From NCBI GenBank assembly GCA_014193115.1, contig BJHQ01000005.1, positions 114,982 to 178,981 on the forward strand: a stretch of 64,000 nucleotides of DNA. Direction: 5' to 3'. Each line of letters starts with the position of its first letter. Position 1 is the stretch's first letter. Made by a program: the position numbers and the translations under genes. Below the pieces are notes generated by a model that saw only the letters and a program-made list of their open reading frames with translations, made no database searches and was not told the DNA's origin. The DNA comes from Planctomycetota bacterium. GTDB taxonomy: Bacteria > Planctomycetota > UBA11346. Positions 50,308-59,413 of the stretch are shown here, one piece after another.

Positions 50308-51281
50308 AAGAAATCTCGATGATCCGACCACTTCTGGCCGTCGTCCTGGCCTGCTCCATACTTTTTGCGGTCGAGCCGGAAGCCGAAAAAATGAAAGCCT
50401 TTATCCAAGGCGAATGGGCAATGATGTCGGCCCAGGATGACGGCTACGATTTCCTCAATCGCGGCAAGGTGAATCCCGCCGCTCCGCGAGTGCTGCGGGT
50501 CAAGGGCGACGCCTGGGAATTGAACTACAAGGATCGACGACTCGAAAAATATACGACCACCATCCATGGCGATGCGAGTCCCCTGTTGATCGATTGCGCG
50601 CCAGCCAACACCGGCAGCGGAACCGCTGCCGTCTTGGGCGCCATGGCGTTCCAAGACGACATCCTCGCGGTCTGCCTCCAGCTGTCCCACAGAGATCGTG
50701 GCAGGACCACCAAACTGGACGATACCAACGACGGAGCGAAGGACCATGCAGTGGATAAACTGTGGTTCTTCATGCGTGAGGACGGTTTCATCACGGTTGG
50801 GCTGCCCAGCGAATCGAACCCGAACTTCACCCGGCAGCCCGATGCTTGGACCGGCACCGAGGTTTTGACCTCGACCGCCACCGGCGCGGCGATTACCGGC
50901 CCGGCCATCGGCAAAGGCGGCGCGATCATGCGCTTCTACTTGGAGGCTGACAGCGGGCAGGGACTGACCTGCATCGCCGGCGGGACTGAGATCGCCCTTT
51001 CGACCCTCCCCAGTGGCGCGTTCCAACGGGTTCAGGCCAGTGTTGGCGGTAAGACGATCGTCGCCCGCACCCACACCTGTTCGATCAACGGCAATGGCAA
51101 ACCGGGACCGGTCTACCACAGCGTCGACCTGCGCATCACGCCCGACCGTCTGCGGGTCTGGGCGGTCGGAACGACCATTGCCGACCTTCCGCTCGCAGCT
51201 CCGTTGTCGGCGCCGATCCAGTTGAAAGCCACCGCTCCCGGCGTGGCGCTGCGGATGGTGCGGTGGAAGACCCTGCCCTGA
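50304..51281 (+). CDS. Secreted hypothetical protein with an N-terminal TIGR03067-like segment
   Basis: 325 aa. The signal peptide (MIRPLLAVVLACSILFAVEP) fits a start at 50304 or 50319. AFIQGEWAMMSAQDDGYDFL starts a lipocalin-like module related to its upstream neighbour. The C-terminal half (AIMRFYLEADSGQGLTCIAG, VDLRITPDRLRVWAVG) looks like a beta-sandwich ligand-binding domain. The 4-bp overlap with the upstream gene makes co-translation likely. Function unknown. Confidence 0.55.
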   Translation: MKEISMIRPLLAVVLACSILFAVEPEAEKMKAFIQGEWAMMSAQDDGYDFLNRGKVNPAAPRVLRVKGDAWELNYKDRRLEKYTTTIHGDASPLLIDCAPANTGSGTAAVLGAMAFQDDILAVCLQLSHRDRGRTTKLDDTNDGAKDHAVDKLWFFMREDGFITVGLPSESNPNFTRQPDAWTGTEVLTSTATGAAITGPAIGKGGAIMRFYLEADSGQGLTCIAGGTEIALSTLPSGAFQRVQASVGGKTIVARTHTCSINGNGKPGPVYHSVDLRITPDRLRVWAVGTTIADLPLAAPLSAPIQLKATAPGVALRMVRWKTLP

Positions 51282-51340
51282 ATCAGCGTCGATAACGCAG
51301 GTTGGCTGATACCACTGCCGCACCTTCTGGCGAGAACACC

Positions 51341-52267
51341 ATGCATCATTCATCCTCTCCATCGCGCCTGCCGCATCTTCCGTTCGCCTCGCCTTCCCCC
51401 CGGACCACCACGCTCCATCCGTCCTCGCTATTTCGTTTGCCGCATCTTCTGGTCGCCTGCCTGGTGCTGGTCTTCGCTGAGACCGCTGCAGCTGGAGATG
51501 CCAATGCGCCCGCGGCTGCTGACAAACCGATCCGGCTGCTGATCTGTTCCGGCCAGTCGAACATGCCGACTACGACCGCCATCGGCGTACGAACCGCATT
51601 GGAAAAAAGCTTCCCCGACGAACAGATCCTGCTCGCACATGTCGCCAAGGGAGGTCTCCCGATCATCCTCTGGTCCAAGTTGCCCGAGCACGCCGGGCTC
51701 ATCCATGATTCGATCCCGGCCGGTGGCATGTACGACAAGGTGATCGCGGAAGTCACCAAAGTGCTCGCTGGACGGCAGCCGAAATCACTGGCTTTCTGCT
51801 GGCTTCAGGGCGAGGCCGAACGCGGCAATGTGAAGACCACCAGCGAGGGATATGCCTCGATTCTCACCTCCATCATCACCCGGCTCCGCAGCGACCTCGG
51901 GCGCGACGACTTGGATGCCGTCATCGCTCGGATCAGCGATGCCCAGAACAACCGCCCTGCCTGGAAGGCAGTTCGCGAAGGCCAGGTAGCCGTCGCTGCC
52001 AACTCGCCACGTTGTCGTTGGATCGACACCGACGACGCCCCGTCTGGGGATACGCCTGAAAAGATCGCCGCCAGCATCGCTGGACCGAACGACATCCACT
52101 ACAACCAGCAAGGTAGGGAGCTGATTGCCCGCCGTTTCGCTGCCGCAGTCGCCGCAGCTTGGCGCGGGGAACCCGAACCAGCCGACCCGAACACGCCTTC
52201 GGCCTCTGACGTCACGTTGCCCGCGCCTGCTTCTGTACCCGTACCAGCGCCAGACGGCGCAAAGTGA
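51341..52267 (+). CDS. Secreted SASA-type (sialate O-acetylesterase-like) esterase
   Basis: 308 aa SGNH-fold esterase that would remove acetyl groups from carbohydrates. The nucleophile Ser is in LLICSGQSNMPT, with the oxyanion/block motif FCWLQGEAERGN and the catalytic Asp-His in GPNDIHYNQQGRELI. A Ser/Pro-rich N-terminus precedes a signal helix (LLVACLVLVFAETAAA) and a Pro-rich tail ends the protein. The ATG at 51341 is taken over 51302 to shorten an already long pre-signal region. It sits between the PhyH/TIGR03067-like genes and the second DUF1592 pair. Confidence 0.82.
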   Translation: MHHSSSPSRLPHLPFASPSPRTTTLHPSSLFRLPHLLVACLVLVFAETAAAGDANAPAAADKPIRLLICSGQSNMPTTTAIGVRTALEKSFPDEQILLAHVAKGGLPIILWSKLPEHAGLIHDSIPAGGMYDKVIAEVTKVLAGRQPKSLAFCWLQGEAERGNVKTTSEGYASILTSIITRLRSDLGRDDLDAVIARISDAQNNRPAWKAVREGQVAVAANSPRCRWIDTDDAPSGDTPEKIAASIAGPNDIHYNQQGRELIARRFAAAVAAAWRGEPEPADPNTPSASDVTLPAPASVPVPAPDGAK

Positions 52268-52327
52268 GGTTTGTTTGTCGCAATAGGCCAGAGGGATCGG
52301 GGGTATGATCCCCTAGGGACCACCGAT

Positions 52328-54961
52328 ATGCCGTTCGGGCCAACAATCGTTGAGGGTCTGCTCCAGGGTGCCGTGGTGGTATGCCAGGCTGCTGTGGTGT
52401 GGTGCCTTGCGGCTGGTGCGGTCGGCGGCGAAAGCGGTCTTGGCGAAGGCGGTCTTGGCGGAACCTATGCTCGGGTCGTCAAGCCATTCCTCGCCACCCA
52501 CTGCGTTTCCTGCCACGGCCCGGAACAACAGAAGGGCGACAAGCGTTTCGATGGCGGCCCGCCCGACCTGACCGATCCGAAACAGGCGGCGACCTGGACT
52601 TCGGCCCAGCGGATGATGGCTTCCGGGGAGATGCCGCCCGAGGGAAAGCCGAGCCCCAGCGCTGACGAATTGCGCGACGTTTTCGCGTACCTGCAGGCCG
52701 AGAGCGAGCGCGCCGCCACCATCACCCGCGGTGGCATAGGTCGGCGCAGCCTGCGCCGGCTGACCGCCCGTGAATATGTCAACAGCGTGCAGGATCTGCT
52801 CGGTCTGTCTTTCCCCGCATTTTCCGATGATCTGGTCGATCGTTTGCCCATTGACCAGGTCGTCGATGGATTCGCCAATGACAGTGATGCCCAGAGCACC
52901 CAGCCGCTGCTCCTGCAACGCAGCCTGGAACTGGTCGAACGGATGCTTGATGTCGCCATTCCCAGCGAAGCGGTCACGCCATTCCGCTTCGTCACCGATC
53001 TCCCGACCCAACTCGCCGCGTTGAGGGAGCCCTGGGACGCTCTGCCGGAATCGGAACGGGCCAAGCGGAAAAAGCCGGACATGAGCAAATGGGTCGTCAA
53101 TTCCGATGACAAATCAGAGAAGCCGGCACAGGGCATGCTTAAGAGTCATCCCAAGGGCATTCCCGAACAGCAGATCACCAAGGAGGGGGTCTACCTTTCA
53201 CCCAACCCCAACATCCGGGACATGCCGCTTGATTGCCTGGAAATGATTTTTCCGCTGCTGCCCGAACACGGTGTGTTGCGTTTGCGGGTGGTGGCCGGAG
53301 CCAAGCTTGTCCCGGGCGACAGTACGCCGGTATTGCGGTTCGGCTTCGTGGTGACGTCTCTCTACAGCTTCCAGCCGCTGGCCCAGGTCACGATCACCGC
53401 GCCGGCAGAAGCTCCGACGGAGCAGATCATCGATATTCCTCTGGATCTGGTCGACACGGTGTGGAGCCAGCTCCGCGCGCAGAAGTCGCTGCATGTGCGC
53501 TTCGACAATTCCGCTGATCTGCTGGTGCCGCCGCCGCGCTTGGCCAAAGATGCAGCGAAAAACCCGCCGGTACCGCGCTCGCAGCTGCTGATCCGCTCGA
53601 TCTCGGTCGAGGTCGCCAAGGCCACGACCTGGCCTGAGTCCACTGATCGGATCGTGGTGCCGACCGCGGGACCCGAGGAATCAGCCCAGGCCCGGAGCGG
53701 GCTGAGCCGGTTCCTGTTCCGGGCGTTTCGCCGGCCGGTGACCACGGCGGAAGTGGAGTCCTATCTCGCGGTCTACGGCGCAGAGCGCAAACGCGGCGCC
53801 AGCACAACCACTGCCTTGAAATCAGCGTTGGCAGCGATCCTCATCTCGCCGCAGATGCTGTTTCTGGCCGAGCCAAAACAGGCGGCACGTACCCGCCTGA
53901 CGCCGTTCGAACTGGCCAGTCGCCTGTCGTACCTGCTGTGCAACACCACCCCCGATGACGAGCTGCTGCGCCTTGCCGCCGATGGATCGCTGGCCACGCC
54001 AGCGGTGCTGCGCCAACAGGTGGCGCGTCTCGTGACTGATCCCCGGGCGCTGTCGTTTTGCACCGACTTCGCACGGCAGTGGCTCAACTTGGCCGAAGTC
54101 ATGCACCTCAAAGCGGCGATCGTGAAGCCAGGGTCCACCAGCAGCGGCGGGCAAGCGATCGAGTTCTTTGAGCACCAGCTCAAACGCGATTTCATCGCTG
54201 AAGCACCGCATCTATTGCGTGAATTGCTGACCAACAATCTGCCGGTCGAACACTTGGTTGCATCTGATTTCGTGGTCATCAATGAGCGCCTAGCCGCCTA
54301 TTATGGCATCGATGGCGTGGTCGGTCCGCACTTCCGCCGGGTTGCTGCGCCACCAGAACGCATGGGAGGGGTGCTGACCCAAGCCGGCAGCATCGCAGCT
54401 GCCTCGCACGGTCATATGCGCTCTGAGATCAAGCGCGGTGTCTTCCTGATCGAACGGATCCTCGGTATCGACATCCCGACGCCGCCCGGCAATGCCAAGC
54501 CGCTTGATGTTCAGGCCCTGGAGAATGATAAGTTGCGCAAGCTGACCCCGCGCCAGCACCTCCAACAGCATGTGTCGATCAGCACCTGCGGCGTCTGCCA
54601 TGCTCGGATCGATCCCCTGGGTTTCGTCTGGGACAACTACGATCTGTATGGACGACCCATTCCGACCACCACCAAAGACGGCAAGCCGATCGCAGGTTCC
54701 ACCGGCGGTCGGTTGCCGGACAAGACCGACTTCAGCGATTTCGCCGAGTTCCGCCGGCTGCTTGCCGACCCATCCGCAGCGCAGCGCAGGTTTGCTGAAC
54801 CATTCACCCGGCGGTTGCTGAGCTACGCCCTCGGACGCGGATTGGATCATGGCGATGAAGCGCATCTGGCGGCTATCGCCAAGGCCGCCGCCCAGGAAGG
54901 CAACGGGCTGCGTGCCCTGGTGACCGCCATCGTCCTGTCAGAACCGTTCACCAGCAAATAG
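52328..54961 (+). CDS. Second DUF1592-type haem-binding secreted protein
   Basis: 877 aa. A hydrophobic signal (GAVVVCQAAVVWCLAAGAVGG) is followed by a c-type haem motif (THCVSCHGPEQQKGDKRFDG). Then come DUF1587 (SLRRLTAREYVNSVQDLLGL), DUF1592 (FELASRLSYLLCNTTPDDEL), DUF1588 (AAASHGHMRSEIKRGVFLIE, with a second CxxCH-like GVCHARIDPLGFVWDNYD) and DUF1585. It is shorter than the 41.4-kb relative and lacks that protein's Pro/Lys insertion. It is paired with the next gene. The ATG at 52328 gives the complete signal. Confidence 0.85.
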   Translation: MPFGPTIVEGLLQGAVVVCQAAVVWCLAAGAVGGESGLGEGGLGGTYARVVKPFLATHCVSCHGPEQQKGDKRFDGGPPDLTDPKQAATWTSAQRMMASGEMPPEGKPSPSADELRDVFAYLQAESERAATITRGGIGRRSLRRLTAREYVNSVQDLLGLSFPAFSDDLVDRLPIDQVVDGFANDSDAQSTQPLLLQRSLELVERMLDVAIPSEAVTPFRFVTDLPTQLAALREPWDALPESERAKRKKPDMSKWVVNSDDKSEKPAQGMLKSHPKGIPEQQITKEGVYLSPNPNIRDMPLDCLEMIFPLLPEHGVLRLRVVAGAKLVPGDSTPVLRFGFVVTSLYSFQPLAQVTITAPAEAPTEQIIDIPLDLVDTVWSQLRAQKSLHVRFDNSADLLVPPPRLAKDAAKNPPVPRSQLLIRSISVEVAKATTWPESTDRIVVPTAGPEESAQARSGLSRFLFRAFRRPVTTAEVESYLAVYGAERKRGASTTTALKSALAAILISPQMLFLAEPKQAARTRLTPFELASRLSYLLCNTTPDDELLRLAADGSLATPAVLRQQVARLVTDPRALSFCTDFARQWLNLAEVMHLKAAIVKPGSTSSGGQAIEFFEHQLKRDFIAEAPHLLRELLTNNLPVEHLVASDFVVINERLAAYYGIDGVVGPHFRRVAAPPERMGGVLTQAGSIAAASHGHMRSEIKRGVFLIERILGIDIPTPPGNAKPLDVQALENDKLRKLTPRQHLQQHVSISTCGVCHARIDPLGFVWDNYDLYGRPIPTTTKDGKPIAGSTGGRLPDKTDFSDFAEFRRLLADPSAAQRRFAEPFTRRLLSYALGRGLDHGDEAHLAAIAKAAAQEGNGLRALVTAIVLSEPFTSK

Positions 54962-54974
54962 CATCGAGCCAGCC

Positions 54975-56324
54975 ATGAGCCGATTCCCTTTGTCCCGTCG
55001 TGGGTTCCTGCGCGCGGCAGGCATCACTCTGGCATTGCCCTGGCTCGAAGCCTTCGATGGGGCCAAGGGAGCTGCGCCGCCACCGGCGCGTTGCGTGTTC
55101 ACCTTCGTCCCCAATGGGGTGAACATGTGGGAATGGCATCCCACCGCCGCCGGCGCCGACTACGAACTCACTCCGCCACTGAAGGCCCTGTCAGCAGTGC
55201 GCGAACGGCTCACGGTCTTTTCCGGCATGCGCCATCTGAAGTGTGCTGGCGGACATGGGGAAATGGCCTTGTGGTTGACCGGAAATCCCGAACACGGGGG
55301 GGAAAAGGGCGCCGTCCGCCCGAACACCCAATCGATCGACCAGCGCATCGCTTCCGCAATCGGCGGCGCCACCCGCTTTCCCAGCCTGGTGGTCGGCTCG
55401 ATGGGCGGCATCATCACGATTTCCTTCAACCAGGACGGGAAACCGGTCATGTCAGAGCACAATCTGACAACCATTTTCAACGATCTGATGGGCCTGGATG
55501 GCGCCGGCCGGCTCGCCCACCGCGCCAGCATCCTCGACGCCGTCGCCGGCCAGGCGGCGACGCTGCGCCGCGACCTGGGTCGGACCGATGAACGCAAGGT
55601 CGACGAATTCCTCGATTCCGTGCGCTCGGTCGAACGCCGGGTGCAGAGCGACCTGGCGTGGAAGGACGCGCCCAAACCGACGATCGATCGCGACCAATTG
55701 GCGCTGTCGAGCGACCCCTACAAAGGCAAGGAGTCCACAGCCTACGCCGACACCATGTTCGACTTGATCGTCCTCGCCCTGCGCATGGACCAGACCCGGG
55801 TGGTCTCCTTCTGCACCACCTGCTCGGAAGGCCCTGGGGCGCTCAAGGACCTACCCGGCGGGCCACGCAACTGGCACGGTACCGGTCATGGCACCGGAGA
55901 CGAGACGCCGGACAAGAAACCCAAGGAATTCGCGGTGCTGAGCGAGTACGACGCGTGGTGGGCGGAGCGTCTGGCGCGGTTCCTCGGCAAGCTGGGCGAG
56001 GTCAACGAAGGTGATGGCGACCTGCTCCACCGCACCGCAGTGCTGTTCGGCAGCGGCATGTCGTGGCCAGCCAGCCATCGCAATGACAACCTGCCGCTGA
56101 TCCTGGCCGGCGGCGAACGCCTGGGCTTCAAACAGGGCCGGCATGTCGTCTTCAACGGCCAGCCCAAACCCGTGCCGACCAATCCCGATACGGTCAAGAT
56201 CGCGCCGCTGCCCAAGGACGCGGTGTCGATGTCATGCCTGCTCCGCACCATCGCGGAGCGGATGGGCGTGCCGGCGGAAGGATTCGGCGAAAGTCGCAGA
56301 GTCCTGTCCGAGCTGCTCGCCTGA
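54975..56324 (+). CDS. Second Tat-exported DUF1552 protein
   Basis: 449 aa. LSRRGFLRAAGITLALPWLE is a clear Tat signal. The body has CVFTFVPNGVNMWEWHP, RLTVFSGMRHLKCAGGHGE, DEFLDSVRSVERRVQ, DLIVLALRMDQTRVVSFCTT and AVLFGSGMSWPASHRNDNLP. It starts 13 bp after the DUF1592 stop. It is only distantly similar to the 44.8-kb protein, so the two pairs are separate subfamilies rather than a recent duplication. Confidence 0.86.
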   Translation: MSRFPLSRRGFLRAAGITLALPWLEAFDGAKGAAPPPARCVFTFVPNGVNMWEWHPTAAGADYELTPPLKALSAVRERLTVFSGMRHLKCAGGHGEMALWLTGNPEHGGEKGAVRPNTQSIDQRIASAIGGATRFPSLVVGSMGGIITISFNQDGKPVMSEHNLTTIFNDLMGLDGAGRLAHRASILDAVAGQAATLRRDLGRTDERKVDEFLDSVRSVERRVQSDLAWKDAPKPTIDRDQLALSSDPYKGKESTAYADTMFDLIVLALRMDQTRVVSFCTTCSEGPGALKDLPGGPRNWHGTGHGTGDETPDKKPKEFAVLSEYDAWWAERLARFLGKLGEVNEGDGDLLHRTAVLFGSGMSWPASHRNDNLPLILAGGERLGFKQGRHVVFNGQPKPVPTNPDTVKIAPLPKDAVSMSCLLRTIAERMGVPAEGFGESRRVLSELLA

Positions 56325-56398
56325 TCGTCCGCGATGCGGGAGTGATGCATCGGCCGAGGCCGCGGCTTCCGGAAGACCACGGCAGACGCGAAGTGCCT

Positions 56399-57403
56399 TC
56401 AGAAGATCCGGCCGATCAGGGTGCTGATCGCGAGCCACAGGCGGTCGTGGAGGATCCAGGCGACGGCGATGAACAGCAGCATGCCGCCGCCGATCACCCA
56501 CCAAGTCCAGCGGCTGCGATCGGGCTCCGGCTCACCGACGCCGGCGATGGCGCCGAGGTCGCGTTCGAGAGTGTACAGGCTGCGGTAGCGGTCTTCCGGC
56601 TTCTTGGCCAGGCAGCGGCCCAGGACGGTCTGCACCCGCTGGTCCATCCCCTTGGGATATTCCACCGGGTCGTTGCAGTGCATGGTCATGATGTCGTAGG
56701 CGCTTTCGGCGTCGAATGGCGCCCGCCCGGTGACCAGTTCGTACAGGATCACGCCAAGCGCATAGATGTCGGTCGCCACACCGACCTCGCGGGTATTGCG
56801 GCATTGCTCCGGCGACATGTAGATCGGCGTGCCCATGACGTGGCGCGAATTGGTCAGGTTCAAGGTGTTCGGATCGCGGCTCTTGGCCAAGCCGAAGTCA
56901 GCGACTTTGACTGTGGTGCCGTTGCGCGAGTCCCCGACCAGGAAGCGCACAGCGCCTTCCTTGGTCTTGGTCAGAAGCAAGTTGTCGGGCTTGAGGTCAC
57001 GGTGGACCGTGCTGGCTTTGCGCAGGCCGCGGATGGCCATGACCATGACCCAGGCGGCTTCCTTCACCGGCAGGCGTTTGCGTGCGTCGAGCACATCGCG
57101 CAGGCTGCCGCCTGACAGATATTCCATGACGATGAACGGGAATCCTTCGTGGGTGCCGCCATCGACCAGCTTCACCACATAGGGGCTGGTGACTGATTCC
57201 ATGACCTTGCGTTCGCGTTTGAACCGCGGCAGATCTCCCGGATTGATCAGGAATTTGATTGCGACCGGGATTGGCGGCTTCTTGACCGTGGTGGCCAGGT
57301 ACACCGCCCCGGCACCGCCCCGGCCGAGTTCCTTGAGCACCGTGTACCGGCGGGCGACCACATCGCCCTTGGTCAGGCGCAGTTGCAGGGTCTGACGGGC
57401 CAT
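56399..57403 (-). CDS. Membrane-anchored Ser/Thr protein kinase (Hanks type)
   Basis: 334 aa. The kinase domain (residues about 20-285) is complete: Gly loop ELGRGGAGAVYLA, catalytic Lys in PVAIKFLI, HRDLKPDNLLL, DFGLAKS and SPEQCRN in place of APE. A C-terminal TM helix (WWVIGGGMLLFIAVAWIL) anchors the domain in the cytoplasm with almost no extracellular part, so there is no obvious sensor domain. Substrates are unknown; the FHA protein at 14.9 kb is a candidate downstream reader. Confidence 0.93.
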   Translation of the reverse strand: MARQTLQLRLTKGDVVARRYTVLKELGRGGAGAVYLATTVKKPPIPVAIKFLINPGDLPRFKRERKVMESVTSPYVVKLVDGGTHEGFPFIVMEYLSGGSLRDVLDARKRLPVKEAAWVMVMAIRGLRKASTVHRDLKPDNLLLTKTKEGAVRFLVGDSRNGTTVKVADFGLAKSRDPNTLNLTNSRHVMGTPIYMSPEQCRNTREVGVATDIYALGVILYELVTGRAPFDAESAYDIMTMHCNDPVEYPKGMDQRVQTVLGRCLAKKPEDRYRSLYTLERDLGAIAGVGEPEPDRSRWTWWVIGGGMLLFIAVAWILHDRLWLAISTLIGRIF

Positions 57404-57436
57404 GGCGGCAGTGTGGGTGCAGAAAACCGGGTGCTA

Positions 57437-57495
57437 GGCCACCCAAGTCGAGGCCAGTGGAGGCCAGCCGAGGTCAGTCGGGGCCAGCCGAGGCC
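57437..57495. repeat. Degenerate GGCCAGYCGAGG tandem repeat in the kinase-folC gap
   Basis: About five loosely repeated 10-12 bp words (GTCGAGGCCAGTGGAGGCCA, then GCCGAGGTCAGTCGGGGCCA) lie in the 109-bp gap. The word recalls the scpB repeat but is not the same. Both neighbouring genes are on the minus strand. Confidence 0.65.
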
Positions 57496-57512
57496 ACTTG
57501 AAATCCGCCCGT

Positions 57513-58718
57513 TCAACCAGGCAGGCGATCGGCGCTGGCAACCGCGGCCAGCGCTTCACCTGCGAGATAGAAACTTCCAGTAATGCATAGGTCGGCGTCG
57601 GGCGGTTGGGCCGCGATGGCGGAGGCCACGTCGTCGCACCAGCGCCAGTGGCCAGCCCAGGTCGGCCAGTCGTCGCGACGCCTCGACCGCGGCGAGGCAT
57701 AGCCGCACCGGGTGACCTGGAGCGACAACGGAATCGCCGCCAGGACCTCGTCGATTTCCTTGTCTTTGGCCAGGGCCAGGATCAGCCGCCATCCTGGCTT
57801 CAGGCGGTGCCGGGCCACCTCCAACGTAGCCGCCACCGACGGCCCGTTGTGGGCTCCGTCGATAAGCAGGCGCCTGCCCGCGGTTTCCACCAGTTGGCAA
57901 CGGGCAGCGAGGCGTGCTTCTGCCAGACCGTGGCGGGCTGTCGCCGCAGAACATCCTGGAACCAGCAGCTGGACCGCAGCCAGGGCCGTCGCGGCGTTGT
58001 CCTGCTGGTGATCGCCGTCGAGGGCCAAGGCGAATGGCAGCGCCGGCGGCTGGACGAATCGGGCCTCGACGCCAGGCGGCATCTGCCGCCACACCGCCAG
58101 CGCCGCCGCCGGGGTCTGCGGAGCGACCACCAGCGGCCGTCCCGGTCGGGCGATGGCCAGCTTTTCCGCGGCGATGTGGTGCAGGGTCGGGCCGAGCAGG
58201 TCGCGGTGATCGTGGGACAGGTGGGTGAGCACGGCGACCCGGGCATCGAGGGCGTTGGCGCAGTCGAGCCGGCCGCCGATGCCGACCTCGACCAGGAACA
58301 CGGCCTCAGGCCGGTCCGCGGCCAGCACGCAGGCCAAAGCGAAGGTGCGCTCGAACCAGGTCAGCGGCGCCCCCGCTGCCGATTCAGCGGCCATGACCCG
58401 TTCGGCGGCATTCCAGGCGACCTCGGGATCCACCAGATTCCCTGCGATCCGCCAGCGTTCATGGACATCGCGGACATGGGGGCTGGTGAACGCCACCGTA
58501 GCCAGGCCCAGGGCGTTCAAGGCCGCTTCGATCATCCGCAGGGTGCTGCCCTTGCCCTTGGTGCCAGCGACCGTGCAGGGCGCCGGAGGCGCCGGCAGCC
58601 GGGCCAGCACCGCCCGGATCGCGGCCAGCTTCAGTCCTGCGAAATCGCCGGTTTGTTCCCGATTGGGCGCGGAATCGAGCCACGCCAGGAGCCGGTTGGA
58701 TGCGGAATTCGCGGTCAT
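57513..58718 (-). CDS. folC: Folylpolyglutamate / dihydrofolate synthase
   Basis: 401 aa Mur-ligase-fold enzyme that adds glutamate to (dihydro)folate. The P-loop is VAGTKGKGSTLRMIEAAL. HVRDVHERWRIAG and VEVGIGGRLDCAN are diagnostic, with THLSHDHRDLLGPTL and the C-domain IDGAHNGPSVAAT. The start at 58718 precedes the conserved RLLAWLDSA region. It lies 62 bp downstream of the glycosylase gene on the same strand. Confidence 0.93.
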   Translation of the reverse strand: MTANSASNRLLAWLDSAPNREQTGDFAGLKLAAIRAVLARLPAPPAPCTVAGTKGKGSTLRMIEAALNALGLATVAFTSPHVRDVHERWRIAGNLVDPEVAWNAAERVMAAESAAGAPLTWFERTFALACVLAADRPEAVFLVEVGIGGRLDCANALDARVAVLTHLSHDHRDLLGPTLHHIAAEKLAIARPGRPLVVAPQTPAAALAVWRQMPPGVEARFVQPPALPFALALDGDHQQDNAATALAAVQLLVPGCSAATARHGLAEARLAARCQLVETAGRRLLIDGAHNGPSVAATLEVARHRLKPGWRLILALAKDKEIDEVLAAIPLSLQVTRCGYASPRSRRRDDWPTWAGHWRWCDDVASAIAAQPPDADLCITGSFYLAGEALAAVASADRLPG

Positions 58719-58780
58719 TTCACGGGAAGTACACGACCGGATGGCGGGTCGCCAAGGGCCAGGACCAGAGCAGTCGCGGC

Positions 58781-59413
58781 TCAGGCCTTGGCCGCGTCCG
58801 CGACCCGCCACAGATACCAGGCCGCGACGCTCCGCCACGGCCGCCATGGTTCACCGAGTATCGCTAATTCCTTGGGTTTAGGCGGTTCTGCCAGGCCATA
58901 GGCGATACGGGCGCCGTTGCGCACACCGTAATCATCGATCGGCAGCACATCGGGTCGGCCGAGACGGGAGATGAGCAGCATCTCCACGGTCCATCGACCG
59001 ACGCCGCGGGCCTGGGTGCAGCGCTCGATGATCTCGTCTTCGGCCAGGTGGCGGATGGCCTGGCTGCTCGGCAAGGTCCCATCCAGCGCTTTCGCAGCCA
59101 GATCGCGGATCGCTGCGGTCTTGGCCGCGGACAACCCGGCCTGCCGAAAAGCTGCATCGCTGATGCCTGGGATCGACCCGGGTTTCGGAAAGGTCCGCCC
59201 GCCGCCCAGGGCGATCACCCGGCCGAGGATCGTCCGCGCCGCTTTGCCGTGCAATTGCTGGTGGATCACAGCGGTTGCCAGGGCTTCGAAGGGTGAACCG
59301 GTGCGGTCCGGACGCAGCCCGCACGGCCCGTGGTCGCGGATGATCCGGGCCATCACCGGGTCGCTCCGCGACAGATGCCTGAGGATCGCGGGGTCGGCGA
59401 AGTCCGCCCTCAC
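58781..59413 (-). CDS. DNA-3-methyladenine glycosylase (AlkA-like, HhH-GPD)
   Basis: 210 aa base-excision enzyme removing alkylated purines. The helix-hairpin-helix is in RCTQARGVGRWTVEMLLIS. The catalytic Asp follows in DVLPIDDYGVRNG. FEALATAVIHQQLHGKAARTI is the usual first helix pair. It lacks the N-terminal AlkA domain, as in many short relatives. Its start overlaps the hybrid kinase stop by 4 bp, although the functions are unrelated. Confidence 0.9.
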   Translation of the reverse strand: MRADFADPAILRHLSRSDPVMARIIRDHGPCGLRPDRTGSPFEALATAVIHQQLHGKAARTILGRVIALGGGRTFPKPGSIPGISDAAFRQAGLSAAKTAAIRDLAAKALDGTLPSSQAIRHLAEDEIIERCTQARGVGRWTVEMLLISRLGRPDVLPIDDYGVRNGARIAYGLAEPPKPKELAILGEPWRPWRSVAAWYLWRVADAAKA

